Position numbers and translations under genes: made by a program. Positions 51,435-60,889 of a stretch of 64,000 bases of DNA are shown piece by piece. Source of the stretch: Bifidobacterium imperatoris (GTDB lineage Bacteria > Actinomycetota > Actinomycetes > Actinomycetales > Bifidobacteriaceae). A model generated the notes under the pieces. The model ran no database searches. It was not told where the DNA came from and worked only from the letters and a program-made list of their open reading frames with translations. Positions within the stretch are counted from its first letter, which is position 1; every line of letters starts with the position of its first letter. Where the stretch lies: positions 124,001-188,000 of the forward strand of contig NZ_NMWV01000011.1 of NCBI RefSeq assembly GCF_002860405.1, given 5' to 3'.

Positions 51435-52079
51435 ATGCAGACGATTCTGAACACTCCTGAAGCTCCCGCGCATGATGCGCTGGTCGAGAAGAAAAGCGAA
51501 TTCATCGGCGATGCCGCGCATGTATCCTCGCTCGAGGAAGCCGTCGCTTTTGTCAACACCATTCGCGAGCAGCATCCCAAGGCTCGCCATGTGGCGTATG
51601 CCGCTATCTGCGGAGGTGCGGACGGCAGATTATCCGAACGCATGAGTGACGATGGTGAACCGTCCGGTACCGCAGGCAAGCCGATTCTCGATGTGCTCAA
51701 ACAATCCGGTACCACCGACTGTGTGGTGGCGGTAACCCGTTATTTCGGCGGTATTCTGCTTGGTTCAGGCGGTTTGGTTCGTGCGTATTCATCTGCCGCA
51801 TCATTGGCGATGAAAGCGGCGCAAGTGGCGCATATTATGACCGCGCAGCGTTATCGAGTTCGCTTGGAATATCCGCAGCTTGCCAGATTCCAACAGTTGT
51901 TGGCTCAAGTCGATGGCAGTCAGGAAGACGAAAAGTACACGATGAATGTAGAACTGACTGCAGTTGTGCCGCTCGAATCCACTGCCCGATTTGAAGACCG
52001 TGTGCGGGAAGCATTCAATGCCGCAGTGGTACCTGATCTTTTGGATCGCATCAACATCCCCGTACCTGTACAAGCCTGA
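51435..52079 (+). CDS. YigZ/IMPACT-family protein
   Basis: Member of the UPF0029/IMPACT group: KKSEFIGDAAHVSSLEEAVAFVNTIR at the N-terminus, then AYAAICGGADGRLSERMSDDGEPSGTAGKPILDVL and VAVTRYFGGILLGSGGLVRAYSSAA. The C-terminal part resembles an EF-G-like domain. The eukaryotic relative IMPACT controls Gcn2; in bacteria the family's job is unclear, with links to ribosome function proposed. Length of 214 aa is normal. It starts 21 bp after the dehydrogenase gene and is probably co-transcribed. Confidence 0.9.
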   Translation: MQTILNTPEAPAHDALVEKKSEFIGDAAHVSSLEEAVAFVNTIREQHPKARHVAYAAICGGADGRLSERMSDDGEPSGTAGKPILDVLKQSGTTDCVVAVTRYFGGILLGSGGLVRAYSSAASLAMKAAQVAHIMTAQRYRVRLEYPQLARFQQLLAQVDGSQEDEKYTMNVELTAVVPLESTARFEDRVREAFNAAVVPDLLDRINIPVPVQA

Positions 52080-52100
52080 GTATTACTAAGCTGGAGAACT

Positions 52101-52745
52101 ATGACTGACCAGAATGAGAACGAACAGCAGCCTGCAGATGATGCCTCTACGGCAGAGGCTAAGACCTTCGAGCCATTGACCGTTGCGTATGAGCGTCTGC
52201 GTCATTCCACCGACTCTGCTGAACTTTCCGAATTCGCCCGTCGCCCTCTGCCGGATCGATCCAATCAGGCCGCATTCTCTCGTGCGACCGCACTGCTTGA
52301 AGCAGTGGCAGGCAACCGCCACACCCCTGTGGAAGACCGTGTCTTTCTCGCCACCACCATGCCGTTCCCGAATGTGCTAGTCAAACTTTCCGAAGATCCT
52401 GAGGCTTCGGTACGTCAGGCTGTGGCCTCCAACGAAGATGATAAGAACTGGCTGGTAGGGCGTTTGACCAAGGACCCGGTACCTGCGGTACGGGACCATG
52501 CATTGCGCAACAAGCGCACGAGTTGGAAAATGCGACTCGAAGGTGCTCAGGATCCAAATGCCGATGCCGAGACTCTTGATTATCTCGGTGCACTGGGTAT
52601 CGAACTTGAGGAAGGCGCTCCGGCCGTCCTTGCGTCAATGGTTCGTCGAGCAGTGGCATTGAACCCAAATACTTCTGCGGACATGTTGAAGAAATTGGCC
52701 AACGACCCCTCTCAAGAGGTTCGTAATGCCATTGCAGAGCGGTAA
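52101..52745 (+). CDS. HEAT/LRV-like repeat protein of unknown function
   Basis: A 214-aa protein with short alpha-helical repeats, for example KLSEDPEASVRQAVASN, RLTKDPVPAVRDHALRN and KLANDPSQEVRNAIAER. The pattern DPxxxVRxAxAxN is that of LRV/HEAT-type repeats, which bind proteins or nucleic acids. The first 40 residues are acidic and flexible. It starts 21 bp after the YigZ-family gene, so it may belong to that operon. No specific function can be named. Confidence 0.7.
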   Translation: MTDQNENEQQPADDASTAEAKTFEPLTVAYERLRHSTDSAELSEFARRPLPDRSNQAAFSRATALLEAVAGNRHTPVEDRVFLATTMPFPNVLVKLSEDPEASVRQAVASNEDDKNWLVGRLTKDPVPAVRDHALRNKRTSWKMRLEGAQDPNADAETLDYLGALGIELEEGAPAVLASMVRRAVALNPNTSADMLKKLANDPSQEVRNAIAER

Positions 52746-52838
52746 ATCATGCAAATCAATTGAATAACAGGGAAATTTCGTCTCATTGACCCATTTGCAT
52801 TACAGTGTGGCGCGCGTAAAGGGCGTTAGACTGGGGCT

Positions 52839-55004
52839 ATGAGTGAGAACACCGAGAATGAAGAGCGGCTGGCACGCCCGCTGATTCGTCTGGCCAAATT
52901 GGTCGGCATCGGAACCAGTTACGTGGGCATGAGCCATGATTATCATGAAATCGACGATGAAGTCCTGATTGAAATACTAGCCGCTCTGGGCATTGAGGCC
53001 CGAGATGAAGATAGTCAAGATGCTGCCATCAGGCGCATCCTGAAAGAACGTTATTCCAGACTGGTAGCCCCCACGGTGCTGCATACCGCAGGCGTGGAAG
53101 ACCAGGTGCTGGTGAACACTGGAATTCTGGAGACTCCTAGTGCCACCATCACATTGGAAAATGGCGAAACTTATACCGGCACCGTGGGTGTTGGTCCAGG
53201 TGATGGTTCACAGGCTTTTGATCTTGGTGACCGTTTCGTTTCTACGGCGGCGCTGATTATTCCTGCCGATGTGCCGGTCGGATACCATAAGCTGCACGTT
53301 ACGGTTGGAAACCGCACGCAGGATGCCACGCTGATCAGTGCACCCAGCAAGGTGGATCTCATCGATCCTATGAAGAACGGCAGCTTGTGGGGCTGGATGG
53401 CTCAGCTGTATTCGATTCGCTCCTCCGGTTCTTGGGGCGTGGGCGATTACGAAGATTTGAAGGCCATGCTGGTCGATGCCAAGAAGAAGACCGGTGCCGA
53501 CTTTATTCTCATTAACCCGGTCCATGCGGCCGAACCGGTTTCTCCGCTCACTCCATCCCCCTATTTGCCAGTAAGCCGCAGACTGGTGAACTTTACGTAC
53601 ATCCGTCCGGAGTCAGTGCCGGAATATGCGTCGCTGCCGGCTGAGGCCAAGCAGCAGGTGGATGCGTTGCATGCTGATGTGGAACCACTGAACGGTGATT
53701 CCCAGCTCATCGATCGTGATGCGATGTGGCGTAGCAAGATGCATGCCCTGTGGATTATCTTCAAAGCTGGTCGTACCGCTGAACGTCAAGCCGCTTTTGA
53801 CGAGTTCAAGGCCAACAGTGGTTCCGATTTGGAAGCATATGCCACCTGGTGCCTGTGCTATGACAAGTGGGGCGCTCCTACCGATGACAAGAATGGCTGG
53901 GAGCAGGCGCTGAATCGTGATTCTCAGGAGATTGCCAACCTGAAGAATCAGTTCCCGGACACTCTGGACTTCTACCGTTGGCTGGAATGGAATGCCGCGG
54001 AACAGTTGGCCGCCGCCCAGCAAGCCGCCAAGGATGCTGGTATGCATATCGGCATCATGTCTGATATGGCGGTTGGCGTTCACCCATATGGTGCCGATGT
54101 GTGGTGGAATCCAGAGCGTTTTGCCAAGGGAGCCACGGTCGGTGCGCCGCCGGATATGTTCAACCAGCAGGGCCAGAATTGGAGTCAGCCGCCGCTGAGC
54201 CCGCTTGATCTTGAAGCCACCGGATATCAGACCTACCGCAATATGGTGCACGATATGTTCGCCCGTGCAGGTGCTGTGCGTATCGACCATATTTTGGGTC
54301 TGTTCCGTCTGTGGTGGATTCCGGAAGGTCATTCCGCAATGGATGGTGCCTACGTGTACTACAACTCGAACATTATGCTTGGCATTCTGGCGATTGAGGC
54401 CTCCCGTGCCAATGGTGTGGTGGTCGGCGAAGATTTGGGCGTGGTGCCTGAATATGTTGCTGATTCGCTCGCTGGGCACGGTATTCTTGGCTGCGCTGTG
54501 GAATGGTTCGAACAATACGATGGTGTGTTCCGCAAGCCGTCCGAGTACCGTCCGTACGCTTTGGCTTCGGTGAACACTCATGATTTGCCGCCGGCTGCAG
54601 GCTACCTCGAATACGAGCATGTGAAGATTCGCGAACGTCTGGGTCTGCTGACCGGTCCGGCTGAAGAGTTTGAGGCTTCGGCCAGGGCTGAGCAGGATTC
54701 CATGATTGCCATGCTGGTTGATCAGGGTTATCTTGACCCTGCATATGCTGAAGACCGTGAAGCTCACGAGGCGCAGATCGTGGACGCACTGTACCGCGCA
54801 CTGAAGGGTGCACCGTGCAAGTTGTTCGCCGCTTCCATCACGGATGCCGTGGGGGAGAAGCGCGCACAGAATCAGCCTGGTACGAACAATGAGTACCCGA
54901 ACTGGCGTATCCCGTTGGCGGATGCCAAGGGCAATGTGGTGCCGCTTGAGTCCATCTTTGACACCCCAGGAGCCCAACGTTTCGCCCAGATCTTCAATAG
55001 CTGA
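52839..55004 (+). CDS. malQ: 4-alpha-glucanotransferase (amylomaltase)
   Basis: Transfers glucan segments between maltodextrins, GH77. Catalytic residues are visible: the nucleophile Asp in AVRIDHILGLFRLWWIPEG, the Glu in VVGEDLGVVPEYV and the Asp in VNTHDLPPAAGYLE. Substrate-site parts MSDMAVGVHPYGADVWWNPE and PPDMFNQQGQNWSQPPL are typical. At 721 aa it is the long bacterial type with an N-terminal beta-rich extension of about 160 residues. A TAGACT box six bases before the ATG suggests a leaderless message. A terminator follows at 55034. With glgX downstream it gives glycogen/maltodextrin turnover. Confidence 0.95.
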   Translation: MSENTENEERLARPLIRLAKLVGIGTSYVGMSHDYHEIDDEVLIEILAALGIEARDEDSQDAAIRRILKERYSRLVAPTVLHTAGVEDQVLVNTGILETPSATITLENGETYTGTVGVGPGDGSQAFDLGDRFVSTAALIIPADVPVGYHKLHVTVGNRTQDATLISAPSKVDLIDPMKNGSLWGWMAQLYSIRSSGSWGVGDYEDLKAMLVDAKKKTGADFILINPVHAAEPVSPLTPSPYLPVSRRLVNFTYIRPESVPEYASLPAEAKQQVDALHADVEPLNGDSQLIDRDAMWRSKMHALWIIFKAGRTAERQAAFDEFKANSGSDLEAYATWCLCYDKWGAPTDDKNGWEQALNRDSQEIANLKNQFPDTLDFYRWLEWNAAEQLAAAQQAAKDAGMHIGIMSDMAVGVHPYGADVWWNPERFAKGATVGAPPDMFNQQGQNWSQPPLSPLDLEATGYQTYRNMVHDMFARAGAVRIDHILGLFRLWWIPEGHSAMDGAYVYYNSNIMLGILAIEASRANGVVVGEDLGVVPEYVADSLAGHGILGCAVEWFEQYDGVFRKPSEYRPYALASVNTHDLPPAAGYLEYEHVKIRERLGLLTGPAEEFEASARAEQDSMIAMLVDQGYLDPAYAEDREAHEAQIVDALYRALKGAPCKLFAASITDAVGEKRAQNQPGTNNEYPNWRIPLADAKGNVVPLESIFDTPGAQRFAQIFNS

Positions 55005-55033
55005 TTTGTAATACTCTGGGTATTCGTCTCATT

Positions 55034-55075
55034 GCCGGCGCTGATTGCATTCCAATCACAGCGCCGGCATTTTTT
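55034..55075 (+). terminator. Terminator after malQ
   Basis: GCCGGCGCTG and CAGCGCCGGC form a perfect 10-bp stem, then ATTTTTT. Confidence 0.88.
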
Positions 55076-55094
55076 GACCGTTTCTAACCGTTCT

Positions 55095-55200
55095 GACTGT
55101 AGGTTTTTGAACACCGACTGTAGGAATATGAACACCGACTGTAGGTTTTTGAACGAAAAACGTTGGAAATCCTACAGTCAGTATTCAAAAACCTACAGTC
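55095..55200. repeat. Phased 21-bp repeat array between malQ and rplM
   Basis: Three direct copies beginning GACTGTAGG start at 55095, 55116 and 55137, exactly 21 bp apart, with the variable part usually TTTTTGAAC. Two inverted copies (CCTACAGTC) end at 55179 and 55200, again 21 bp apart. Two helical turns per unit put all sites on one DNA face, which suggests a cooperative protein-binding array. The unit is too short and has no spacers, so it is not a CRISPR. Confidence 0.8.
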
Positions 55201-55276
55201 AAGGTTTATGGATGGCGCGGAATCGGCGCGCATAGGTGCGTATTGCGGCCGGCGTGTGAAATGTCAGTAGTGGCGA

Positions 55277-55282
55277 TATACT
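55277..55282 (+). promoter_or_regulatory. Probable -10 box of rplM-rpsI
   Basis: TATACT lies about 170 bases before the rplM start and after the repeat array. The long untranslated part (55290-55453) could be a ribosomal-protein leader; I do not recognise a known class. Confidence 0.4.
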
Positions 55283-55453
55283 AGTGGATTGTTGTGTTTC
55301 CCTAAGGGGTCCTTCAAAGCGCTATCCCACTCGCCATCGAGGACTTTCAGGGAGCCCACGGATAATGAGGTTCAACGCTTTTTGGATGCGGTCCTAACCA
55401 AACCACGCCAAGCAGCCGAGACCCGGAACACAATATATAGAAAAGGTACTCCA

Positions 55454-55903
55454 GTGAAAACTTTCACTCCGAAGCCAGCTGATCTGACTCACGACTGGTA
55501 CATCGTCGACGCCACCGACGTGGTGCTGGGCCGTCTTGCCTCCCAGGTTGCAACCCTGCTGCGCGGCAAGAACAAGCCGACCTACGCTCCGCACGCTGAT
55601 CTCGGCGATTACGTCATCGTCATCAACGCCGACAAGATCGCTCTCACCGGCAACAAGATGGGCAAGGAACTTTACTCTCACTCCGGTCGTCCCGGCGGTC
55701 TGCGTCGTGACTCCTACGCCGAGCTGCTTGAGAACAACCCTGAGCGCATCATCAAGGCCGCTGTCAAGGGCATGCTGCCGAAGAACCGTCTGGCAAAGGT
55801 GCAGCTTGATCGTCTCCGCGTCTTCCGCGGTGCCGAGCATCCGCACACCCCGCAGCAGCCGAAGACCTTCGAGATCGCTCAGATCTCGCAGCAGGCCAAG
55901 TGA
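55454..55903 (+). CDS. rplM: 50S ribosomal protein L13
   Basis: Sequence [47 protein letters not shown], then the DKIALTGNK region and [13 protein letters not shown], is diagnostic of L13. GTG 55454, with AAAAGG upstream, gives 149 residues as expected. A longer in-frame reading from 55289 has no family support and is the leader. rpsI follows after 22 bp, the standard pair. Confidence 0.97.
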   Translation: MKTFTPKPADLTHDWYIVDATDVVLGRLASQVATLLRGKNKPTYAPHADLGDYVIVINADKIALTGNKMGKELYSHSGRPGGLRRDSYAELLENNPERIIKAAVKGMLPKNRLAKVQLDRLRVFRGAEHPHTPQQPKTFEIAQISQQAK

Positions 55904-55925
55904 AACCTGAGAGGAGATAGATATC

Positions 55926-56417
55926 ATGGCTGAAAACACCAACGACTCCCAGGTTGTCGAGACCGAAGAGGAGCTCACCAACTACACCACCGAGACCAAC
56001 GCTGGCGCTGGCACCGGCACTTCCGCTATCGAGCCGGGCTACGGCACCGGTCGTCGTAAGGAAGCTGTCGCCCGTGTCCGTCTGGTTCCGGGCACTGGCA
56101 AGTGGACCATCAACGGCCGCACCCTGGAGGAGTACTTCCCCTCCAAGCTGCTGCAGCGTGAGGTCAACTCCCCGATCGTTCTGCTCAAGCTCGAAGGCAA
56201 GTTCGACGCTATCGTCCTCGTTGACGGTGGCGGCACCACCGGCCAGGCCGGCGCTATCCGCCTCGGCGTTGCCCGCGCTCTGAACGCCATCGATCGTGAT
56301 GCTAACCGCGCTACCTTGAAGAAGGCTGGCTTCCTGACTCGCGACTCTCGTGTCGTCGAGCGCAAGAAGGCTGGTCTGCACAAGGCACGTCGCGCACCGC
56401 AGTTCTCCAAGCGTTAA
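55926..56417 (+). CDS. rpsI: 30S ribosomal protein S9
   Basis: S9 with the core [27 protein letters not shown] and the C-terminal tail [17 protein letters not shown] that reaches the P-site tRNA. The first 35 residues are an acidic/Thr-rich extension common in actinobacterial S9. Total 163 aa. GAGAGGAGATAG precedes the ATG. It is co-transcribed with rplM and ended by the terminator at 56447. Confidence 0.97.
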   Translation: MAENTNDSQVVETEEELTNYTTETNAGAGTGTSAIEPGYGTGRRKEAVARVRLVPGTGKWTINGRTLEEYFPSKLLQREVNSPIVLLKLEGKFDAIVLVDGGGTTGQAGAIRLGVARALNAIDRDANRATLKKAGFLTRDSRVVERKKAGLHKARRAPQFSKR

Positions 56418-56446
56418 TTTCGCTACGAACTGTTTCTACCGAGCAC

Positions 56447-56482
56447 AAAGAACCCCTCGTGGATTACCGCGAGGGGTTCTTT
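56447..56482 (+). terminator. Terminator after rpsI
   Basis: AAAGAACCCCTCG pairs with CGAGGGGTTCTTT as a perfect 13-bp stem, 10-base loop. Confidence 0.88.
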
Positions 56483-56507
56483 GTATATGTTGTGTATGCT
56501 GAAAACT

Positions 56508-56552
56508 CTCGATGTGCGCGGCATATACAAACAGTACGCCGCACACATCGAG
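56508..56552 (-). terminator. Hairpin after glgX
   Basis: CTCGATGTGCGCGGC and GCCGCACACATCGAG pair over 15 bp with one mismatch, directly after the glgX stop codon on the minus strand. Confidence 0.65.
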
Positions 56553-56553
56553 G

Positions 56554-59244
56554 TCAGTTCTGAACCTGCTTCATAAGAGTGATGCTCAATGACGGCATCG
56601 TCCACACATTGGAGCCATCAGAACTATCGGTTGCGGCCACAGGCTTGTCATTGTTGACAATCTCTGCAGAAGAACGTCCAACGGCATTAAGCGCCTCAGT
56701 TACACGCAGCAGCTGCTCAGTTTCCAGCAACTTTTGGTCTTGGTCTTGCGAAGCGTCCTTCTTGGCAGCAGCAGTGCCGGTTTTCTTGGTCACTGGGAAT
56801 TCTGCAGTCTGTGTGGATTCCTCGTCGCTTGTTCGAGTAGTATGCGACTGCACGGATCGCGGCTGGCTGCTTGGAACGGTAGCCTCGTCATTGTTGCCCT
56901 GCGCGGTGGCGGCAGCCTTTGCCCTCGCTTCTTCGGCCAAGCGTCGCACGGTCTCATCGGCGTTCTGCACATGCTGCATCCAGACACTGATATCCTCGAC
57001 GTCATGGTCGGCAATAATATGGCCATTTTGACCTGGCCACAGGCCATTGACCTCAGCCGAGCACCACTTGGGAATCCATGTGCTGTCGCTGGGCAAATGG
57101 AAGTCACGATTCTCGGCCACGCCGTTCACCACAATGCATACGTCCACTTCTGTGTTGGAAAGCAGACGCATTGTGAAGCTGCGGATACCAAGATCGAACC
57201 AATCACGTTCAACAGGCGAGGAGCCATCGGGAAGGAACCATTTCACACGGCTGGAAGGCTTGAGCAAGCCAAGCTGAGTGAGTCGGGTGAAGAAGTCCTC
57301 ATGATGGTACAAATCCAACGATTTACGAAGCGATACCAGATGGGAAACCGTCTCCAAACGCCGCATTTCACGGGTCTTTTGCGGCGAATACAGCCAATCC
57401 CAGTTCAACCAGGTCAGCTCATTGTCTTGGCAGTAAGCATTATTGTTGCCGTCCTGGGTATTACGGAATTCGTCGCCTGCAAGCATCATTGGGGTACCCA
57501 GCGAGAGCAGCAGCATGCCAGTGAGGTTCATGGCGGCCTGCTCGCGTGCGGCAATGATTTCAGGCTCGGTCGTTACGCCTTCCACGCCAAAGTTGGCAGA
57601 ATGGTTATTGGAGGAACCATCATTGTTATGTTCGCCGTTGGCCTCATTGTGCTTGGAGCGATATCGCGTCAAATCAGTCAGTGTGAAGCCGTCGTGGCAG
57701 GACACAAAGTTGATGGATGCCGTAGCGCCGCGTCCCGGATCAGTAGCATAGAGGTCAGCCGAACCGCACAGACGCGTGGCCATCTCCTGCAGACTGGTAC
57801 GGCCGTAATCCATGCTGCCGTCAACATCTTCGAGCCAGAAGGTGCGGGCTGTATCACGGAAGCGGTCGTTCCATTCAGCGAACGGGATGCCGAACTGGCC
57901 GGTACGCCAGCCAAGGTTGCCCAAATCCCAGGGCTCCATAATGAGCTTCAAATTACCGAGCAACAGATCGGAACGCAGTGCGTAGAGGAACGGATGATGC
58001 TGTGTGAACTCGCCGTTCAGTCGGGCCAAAGTAACGCCCAAATCGAAACGGAATCCATCAATGCCAATGCGCTTGGCCCAATAGCGGAGCGAATCTACAG
58101 CAAACGTCACCACATGGGTGTTGGTGAAGTCGAATGTATTGCCACAGCCGGTAGTATCTTCCAAACGCCCGGCGTTGGACTTCTGATGGCGGTAGTAGGC
58201 CAAATCATCCAGACCACGCCAGCACACGGTCGGGCCTTCCACGCCGCCTTCACAGGTGTGGTTGTACACCACATCCATAATCACCTCAAAGCCGGCTTCA
58301 TGCAGTGCACGCACCATGTCGATGACTTCCTGGCGTACAGCTGTGGCACCCTTTTCTTGCGCGGCTTTAGTGGCGTAAGTCGGTTCGGGGGAGAAGTAGC
58401 TTAAGGTTGAGTAGCCCCAATAGTTCTTGCGGCCGTGCTCCTGAAGGAAGAGCTCATCCTGCTTAGCTTGGATTGGCAGCAGCTCGATGGAGGTAACTCC
58501 CAAGTTCTGCAAGTAAGCCAATGTGATGGGATGCGCAAGGCCCGCATAGGTGCCACGAAGTTCCTCGGGCAGCCACGGCGCATTGGCGGTGAAGCCTTTG
58601 ACATGCATCTCGTAAATCACGGTTTTACGCCACGGCACATGCGGATGATCCGGGTCGCCTTCGTGCTTATGCACATCGCGGTCATCAATGGCCACAGACA
58701 CCGGCACGTGACCCAGTGAATCGATGGTGCTCATCGCACCATACGCTGAGCCGATAACCTTTCGATCCTGCACCGCGCATTGATAGGAGAAGGCGGCAGG
58801 ATCAAGATTCATGGAGCCTTCAATACCCTTGCCATAAGGGTCAAGCAGGAACTTGTATGGATTGAAGCGCACACCGTGCTTCGGGTCCCATGCGCCGTCC
58901 ACGCGGTAGCCGTATTGCATGCCATCCCACGCCTTGGGCAGATGCACATACCACAGGCCGTAATTGGGGCCGGTCATGCGGAACAAAGTCTCGCGTAAAT
59001 ACAAATGTTCCAGAATGCGTGTGCAGACCGGAAACTCATGGATTTGCTGAATAAACGACGTATTCGGATCTGAAAACAGGCGAATGGCGTCTTGGAAGAA
59101 CGCGCTGGGCTTATCGATTGGCTCAAGCACGCAGAGCCATACCTGATCGGCGGTTTCTGAACGGACCACGACGTCCGCTCCACCGTCATCGGTGAAGTAC
59201 AAACCTGGGCGGGTGGCATAACGATGCAACGGTGGATTTCTCAT
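56554..59244 (-). CDS. glgX: Glycogen debranching enzyme (GlgX/TreX type)
   Basis: GH13 isoamylase-type enzyme that cleaves alpha-1,6 branches. After an N-terminal CBM48-like part (GLYFTDDGGADVVVRSETADQVWLCVLEP), the barrel has GVTSIELLPIQ, MDVVYNHTCEGG, GFRFDLGVTLA (nucleophile Asp), LIMEPWDLG (acid Glu) and VSCHDGFTLTDL. GlgX proteins are about 700 aa; this one has 896 because about 110 residues of Ala/Ser/Thr/Glu/Asp-rich, probably disordered sequence (about 775-880) are placed before the final strand WTMPSLSITLMK. ATG 59244 is preferred because TACAAT lies six bases before it (leaderless); ATG 59268 lies upstream of that box. Together with MalQ it degrades storage glycogen or maltodextrins. 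Confidence 0.93.
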   Translation of the reverse strand: MRNPPLHRYATRPGLYFTDDGGADVVVRSETADQVWLCVLEPIDKPSAFFQDAIRLFSDPNTSFIQQIHEFPVCTRILEHLYLRETLFRMTGPNYGLWYVHLPKAWDGMQYGYRVDGAWDPKHGVRFNPYKFLLDPYGKGIEGSMNLDPAAFSYQCAVQDRKVIGSAYGAMSTIDSLGHVPVSVAIDDRDVHKHEGDPDHPHVPWRKTVIYEMHVKGFTANAPWLPEELRGTYAGLAHPITLAYLQNLGVTSIELLPIQAKQDELFLQEHGRKNYWGYSTLSYFSPEPTYATKAAQEKGATAVRQEVIDMVRALHEAGFEVIMDVVYNHTCEGGVEGPTVCWRGLDDLAYYRHQKSNAGRLEDTTGCGNTFDFTNTHVVTFAVDSLRYWAKRIGIDGFRFDLGVTLARLNGEFTQHHPFLYALRSDLLLGNLKLIMEPWDLGNLGWRTGQFGIPFAEWNDRFRDTARTFWLEDVDGSMDYGRTSLQEMATRLCGSADLYATDPGRGATASINFVSCHDGFTLTDLTRYRSKHNEANGEHNNDGSSNNHSANFGVEGVTTEPEIIAAREQAAMNLTGMLLLSLGTPMMLAGDEFRNTQDGNNNAYCQDNELTWLNWDWLYSPQKTREMRRLETVSHLVSLRKSLDLYHHEDFFTRLTQLGLLKPSSRVKWFLPDGSSPVERDWFDLGIRSFTMRLLSNTEVDVCIVVNGVAENRDFHLPSDSTWIPKWCSAEVNGLWPGQNGHIIADHDVEDISVWMQHVQNADETVRRLAEEARAKAAATAQGNNDEATVPSSQPRSVQSHTTRTSDEESTQTAEFPVTKKTGTAAAKKDASQDQDQKLLETEQLLRVTEALNAVGRSSAEIVNNDKPVAATDSSDGSNVWTMPSLSITLMKQVQN

Positions 59245-59360
59245 ACACCCATTGTAGGCGTGGGCCAAGGCGTACGGTCGATTGAGCTGTTATGGTCATA
59301 TGTTGTCGTATTCTTGAGTATGCCTGAGTATGCCGCAGTTCATGTTCAAAGGAGAGCACT

Positions 59361-59762
59361 ATGGCCAAGCCGATGACCGCATTCACCACTGATTTACAGC
59401 ATTCCGGTATGCCGACTGAGCATTTGGATGAGACCATCGAGTTTTATACCAAGGTGCTCGGATTTGAACTGCTTGGCGTATTTCCGAATGGAGACAATCG
59501 CTGTGCGTTCTTGAAGTACGGTCATTTGACCATTGAAACGTGGGAGGGTGATCCGGCACCGGGCATTGCAGGTGCGATTAACCATTGGGCTTTTGATACG
59601 CCTGATATTGAAGCGGCTTGGGCAAATGCTCAGGAGTTGGGCCTCAAATGCCGGGAAACCGAGATTCAATCCATTCCGACATTCTGGGAACATGGTATTC
59701 GGTATTTCAATGTGTTTGGGCCCAATGGTGAAACCATCGAGTTCTGTCAGATTGTGAAGTGA
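59361..59762 (+). CDS. VOC-superfamily (glyoxalase-like) protein
   Basis: A 133-aa vicinal-oxygen-chelate protein: TDLQHSGMPTEHLDETIEFYTKVLGFELLGVF, then HLTIETWEG and the C-terminal FNVFGPNGETIEFCQIV. His/Glu positions typical for metal binding are partly present (His in QHSGM, Glu in TIETW, Glu in TIEFC). It may be a lactoylglutathione lyase-like or other VOC enzyme. AAAGGAGAGC precedes the ATG. Its end overlaps the end of the convergent ROK gene by 16 bp. Confidence 0.8.
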   Translation: MAKPMTAFTTDLQHSGMPTEHLDETIEFYTKVLGFELLGVFPNGDNRCAFLKYGHLTIETWEGDPAPGIAGAINHWAFDTPDIEAAWANAQELGLKCRETEIQSIPTFWEHGIRYFNVFGPNGETIEFCQIVK

Positions 59763-60889
59763 CTGGAGAATAGTTCGTTGAGATACTGCTGAGAGTATCG
59801 TAATGCGGCGCCGATGATGTCTTGGTCTTCGGCGCCGCAGCTTTTCCGTACAGTAAAATGCTCGGTGCCAAATGGGCTGCGTTGAACGATTCGATTGCGT
59901 AATTCATCGATTTCGACATCGGACAACAATGCTGCAGCCTCCCCACCTATGATGACATCTCCTGCAACGATGGACCGCGCGTTTACGATGGCTTGTGCTA
60001 CATAATCAAGCCATTGGCTCATGCGCTCGCGATGATGCCGCTCACCTTGTTCAAGCACGCTGAAGAAGCCAGGAATGCTTTCGTAATCCTCCGGTAAGGT
60101 CTCCAGCGAGCAGTATGTATCCATGCATCCTAGCTGACCGCAGTAGCAGGGACGGCCGTTTGGTACAAGAATCATATGTTCGATGGTGCCGTTGCATTGA
60201 TTGGCGCCCTGATGCAATTTACCGTCGATAATCAACGCTCCGCCTGGTCTGCGATCAAGATAGAGACAGAGAGCGTCTTGTATGCTGGGGTCGAGCCACA
60301 GTTCAGACATGGCAGATGCGTCTGAATCATGAATCATCAGGCACGGGTGATGCACTGATTGGGCAAGAGTGCTGAGCGTGAGACCGGTATTGCCCATGAC
60401 TGGGCCAAATGTTACCGATGCGCCATCTGGGGAGATAATGCCGCGGATAGAAAAAGCGACTCCCAGTACGTTGCCGAATTTTCGTTCGATGTCGGCAGCG
60501 AAGTTATCGATGATGCCGCCAATGCGCTGGTAATAGATATTGGAATTGCGGTACAGAAGCGCGGTGTTGCTTTGGGCGACCACTGTTCCGTAGAGGTTGA
60601 CTGCGTATAGTCGCAGGTCGTGCGGGTACATGCCTACGCCGATGGCAATGCAATGATTGGGATTGAAATCATATCGCTGAGCTTTACGCCCGCCTGTGGA
60701 GTCCTGCAGATTGCCTTTGAGCGCGATGTTTGTTGATTCAAGGGCGCGAAGGTTCTGTGTGATGGTAGGCAAGCTGAGTCCGAGCTGTCGTTCAAGGTCT
60801 TGTTTGGTGGCGTATTTGTTGGTGTAGAGATATTGCGCGATGGCACTGCGGTTATGAGCCTTGACTTGAGTGGGCGGCAATGCCTTCAT
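59747..60889 (-). CDS. ROK-family transcriptional regulator (NagC/XylR-like)
   Basis: A sugar-responsive repressor. Residues 1-65 are a winged helix-turn-helix (RSAIAQYLYTNKYATKQDLERQLGLSLPTITQNLRAL), followed by an ROK sugar-kinase-like domain with the zinc motif CYCGQLGCMDTYC and the DNA-bound signature GGALIIDGKLHQGANQCNGTIEHM. ATG 60889 has GGAGGACATT upstream; a longer reading from 60964 lacks one. It is divergent from adhE, with 432 bp between, so it may control adhE or its own gene; no sugar gene sits beside it here. Confidence 0.88.
   Translation of the reverse strand: MKALPPTQVKAHNRSAIAQYLYTNKYATKQDLERQLGLSLPTITQNLRALESTNIALKGNLQDSTGGRKAQRYDFNPNHCIAIGVGMYPHDLRLYAVNLYGTVVAQSNTALLYRNSNIYYQRIGGIIDNFAADIERKFGNVLGVAFSIRGIISPDGASVTFGPVMGNTGLTLSTLAQSVHHPCLMIHDSDASAMSELWLDPSIQDALCLYLDRRPGGALIIDGKLHQGANQCNGTIEHMILVPNGRPCYCGQLGCMDTYCSLETLPEDYESIPGFFSVLEQGERHHRERMSQWLDYVAQAIVNARSIVAGDVIIGGEAAALLSDVEIDELRNRIVQRSPFGTEHFTVRKSCGAEDQDIIGAALRYSQQYLNELFSSHFTI

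Noticed and set aside
55095-55200. CRISPR array
   Set aside because: Units are 21 bp with no spacers, partly inverted, and no cas gene is present.
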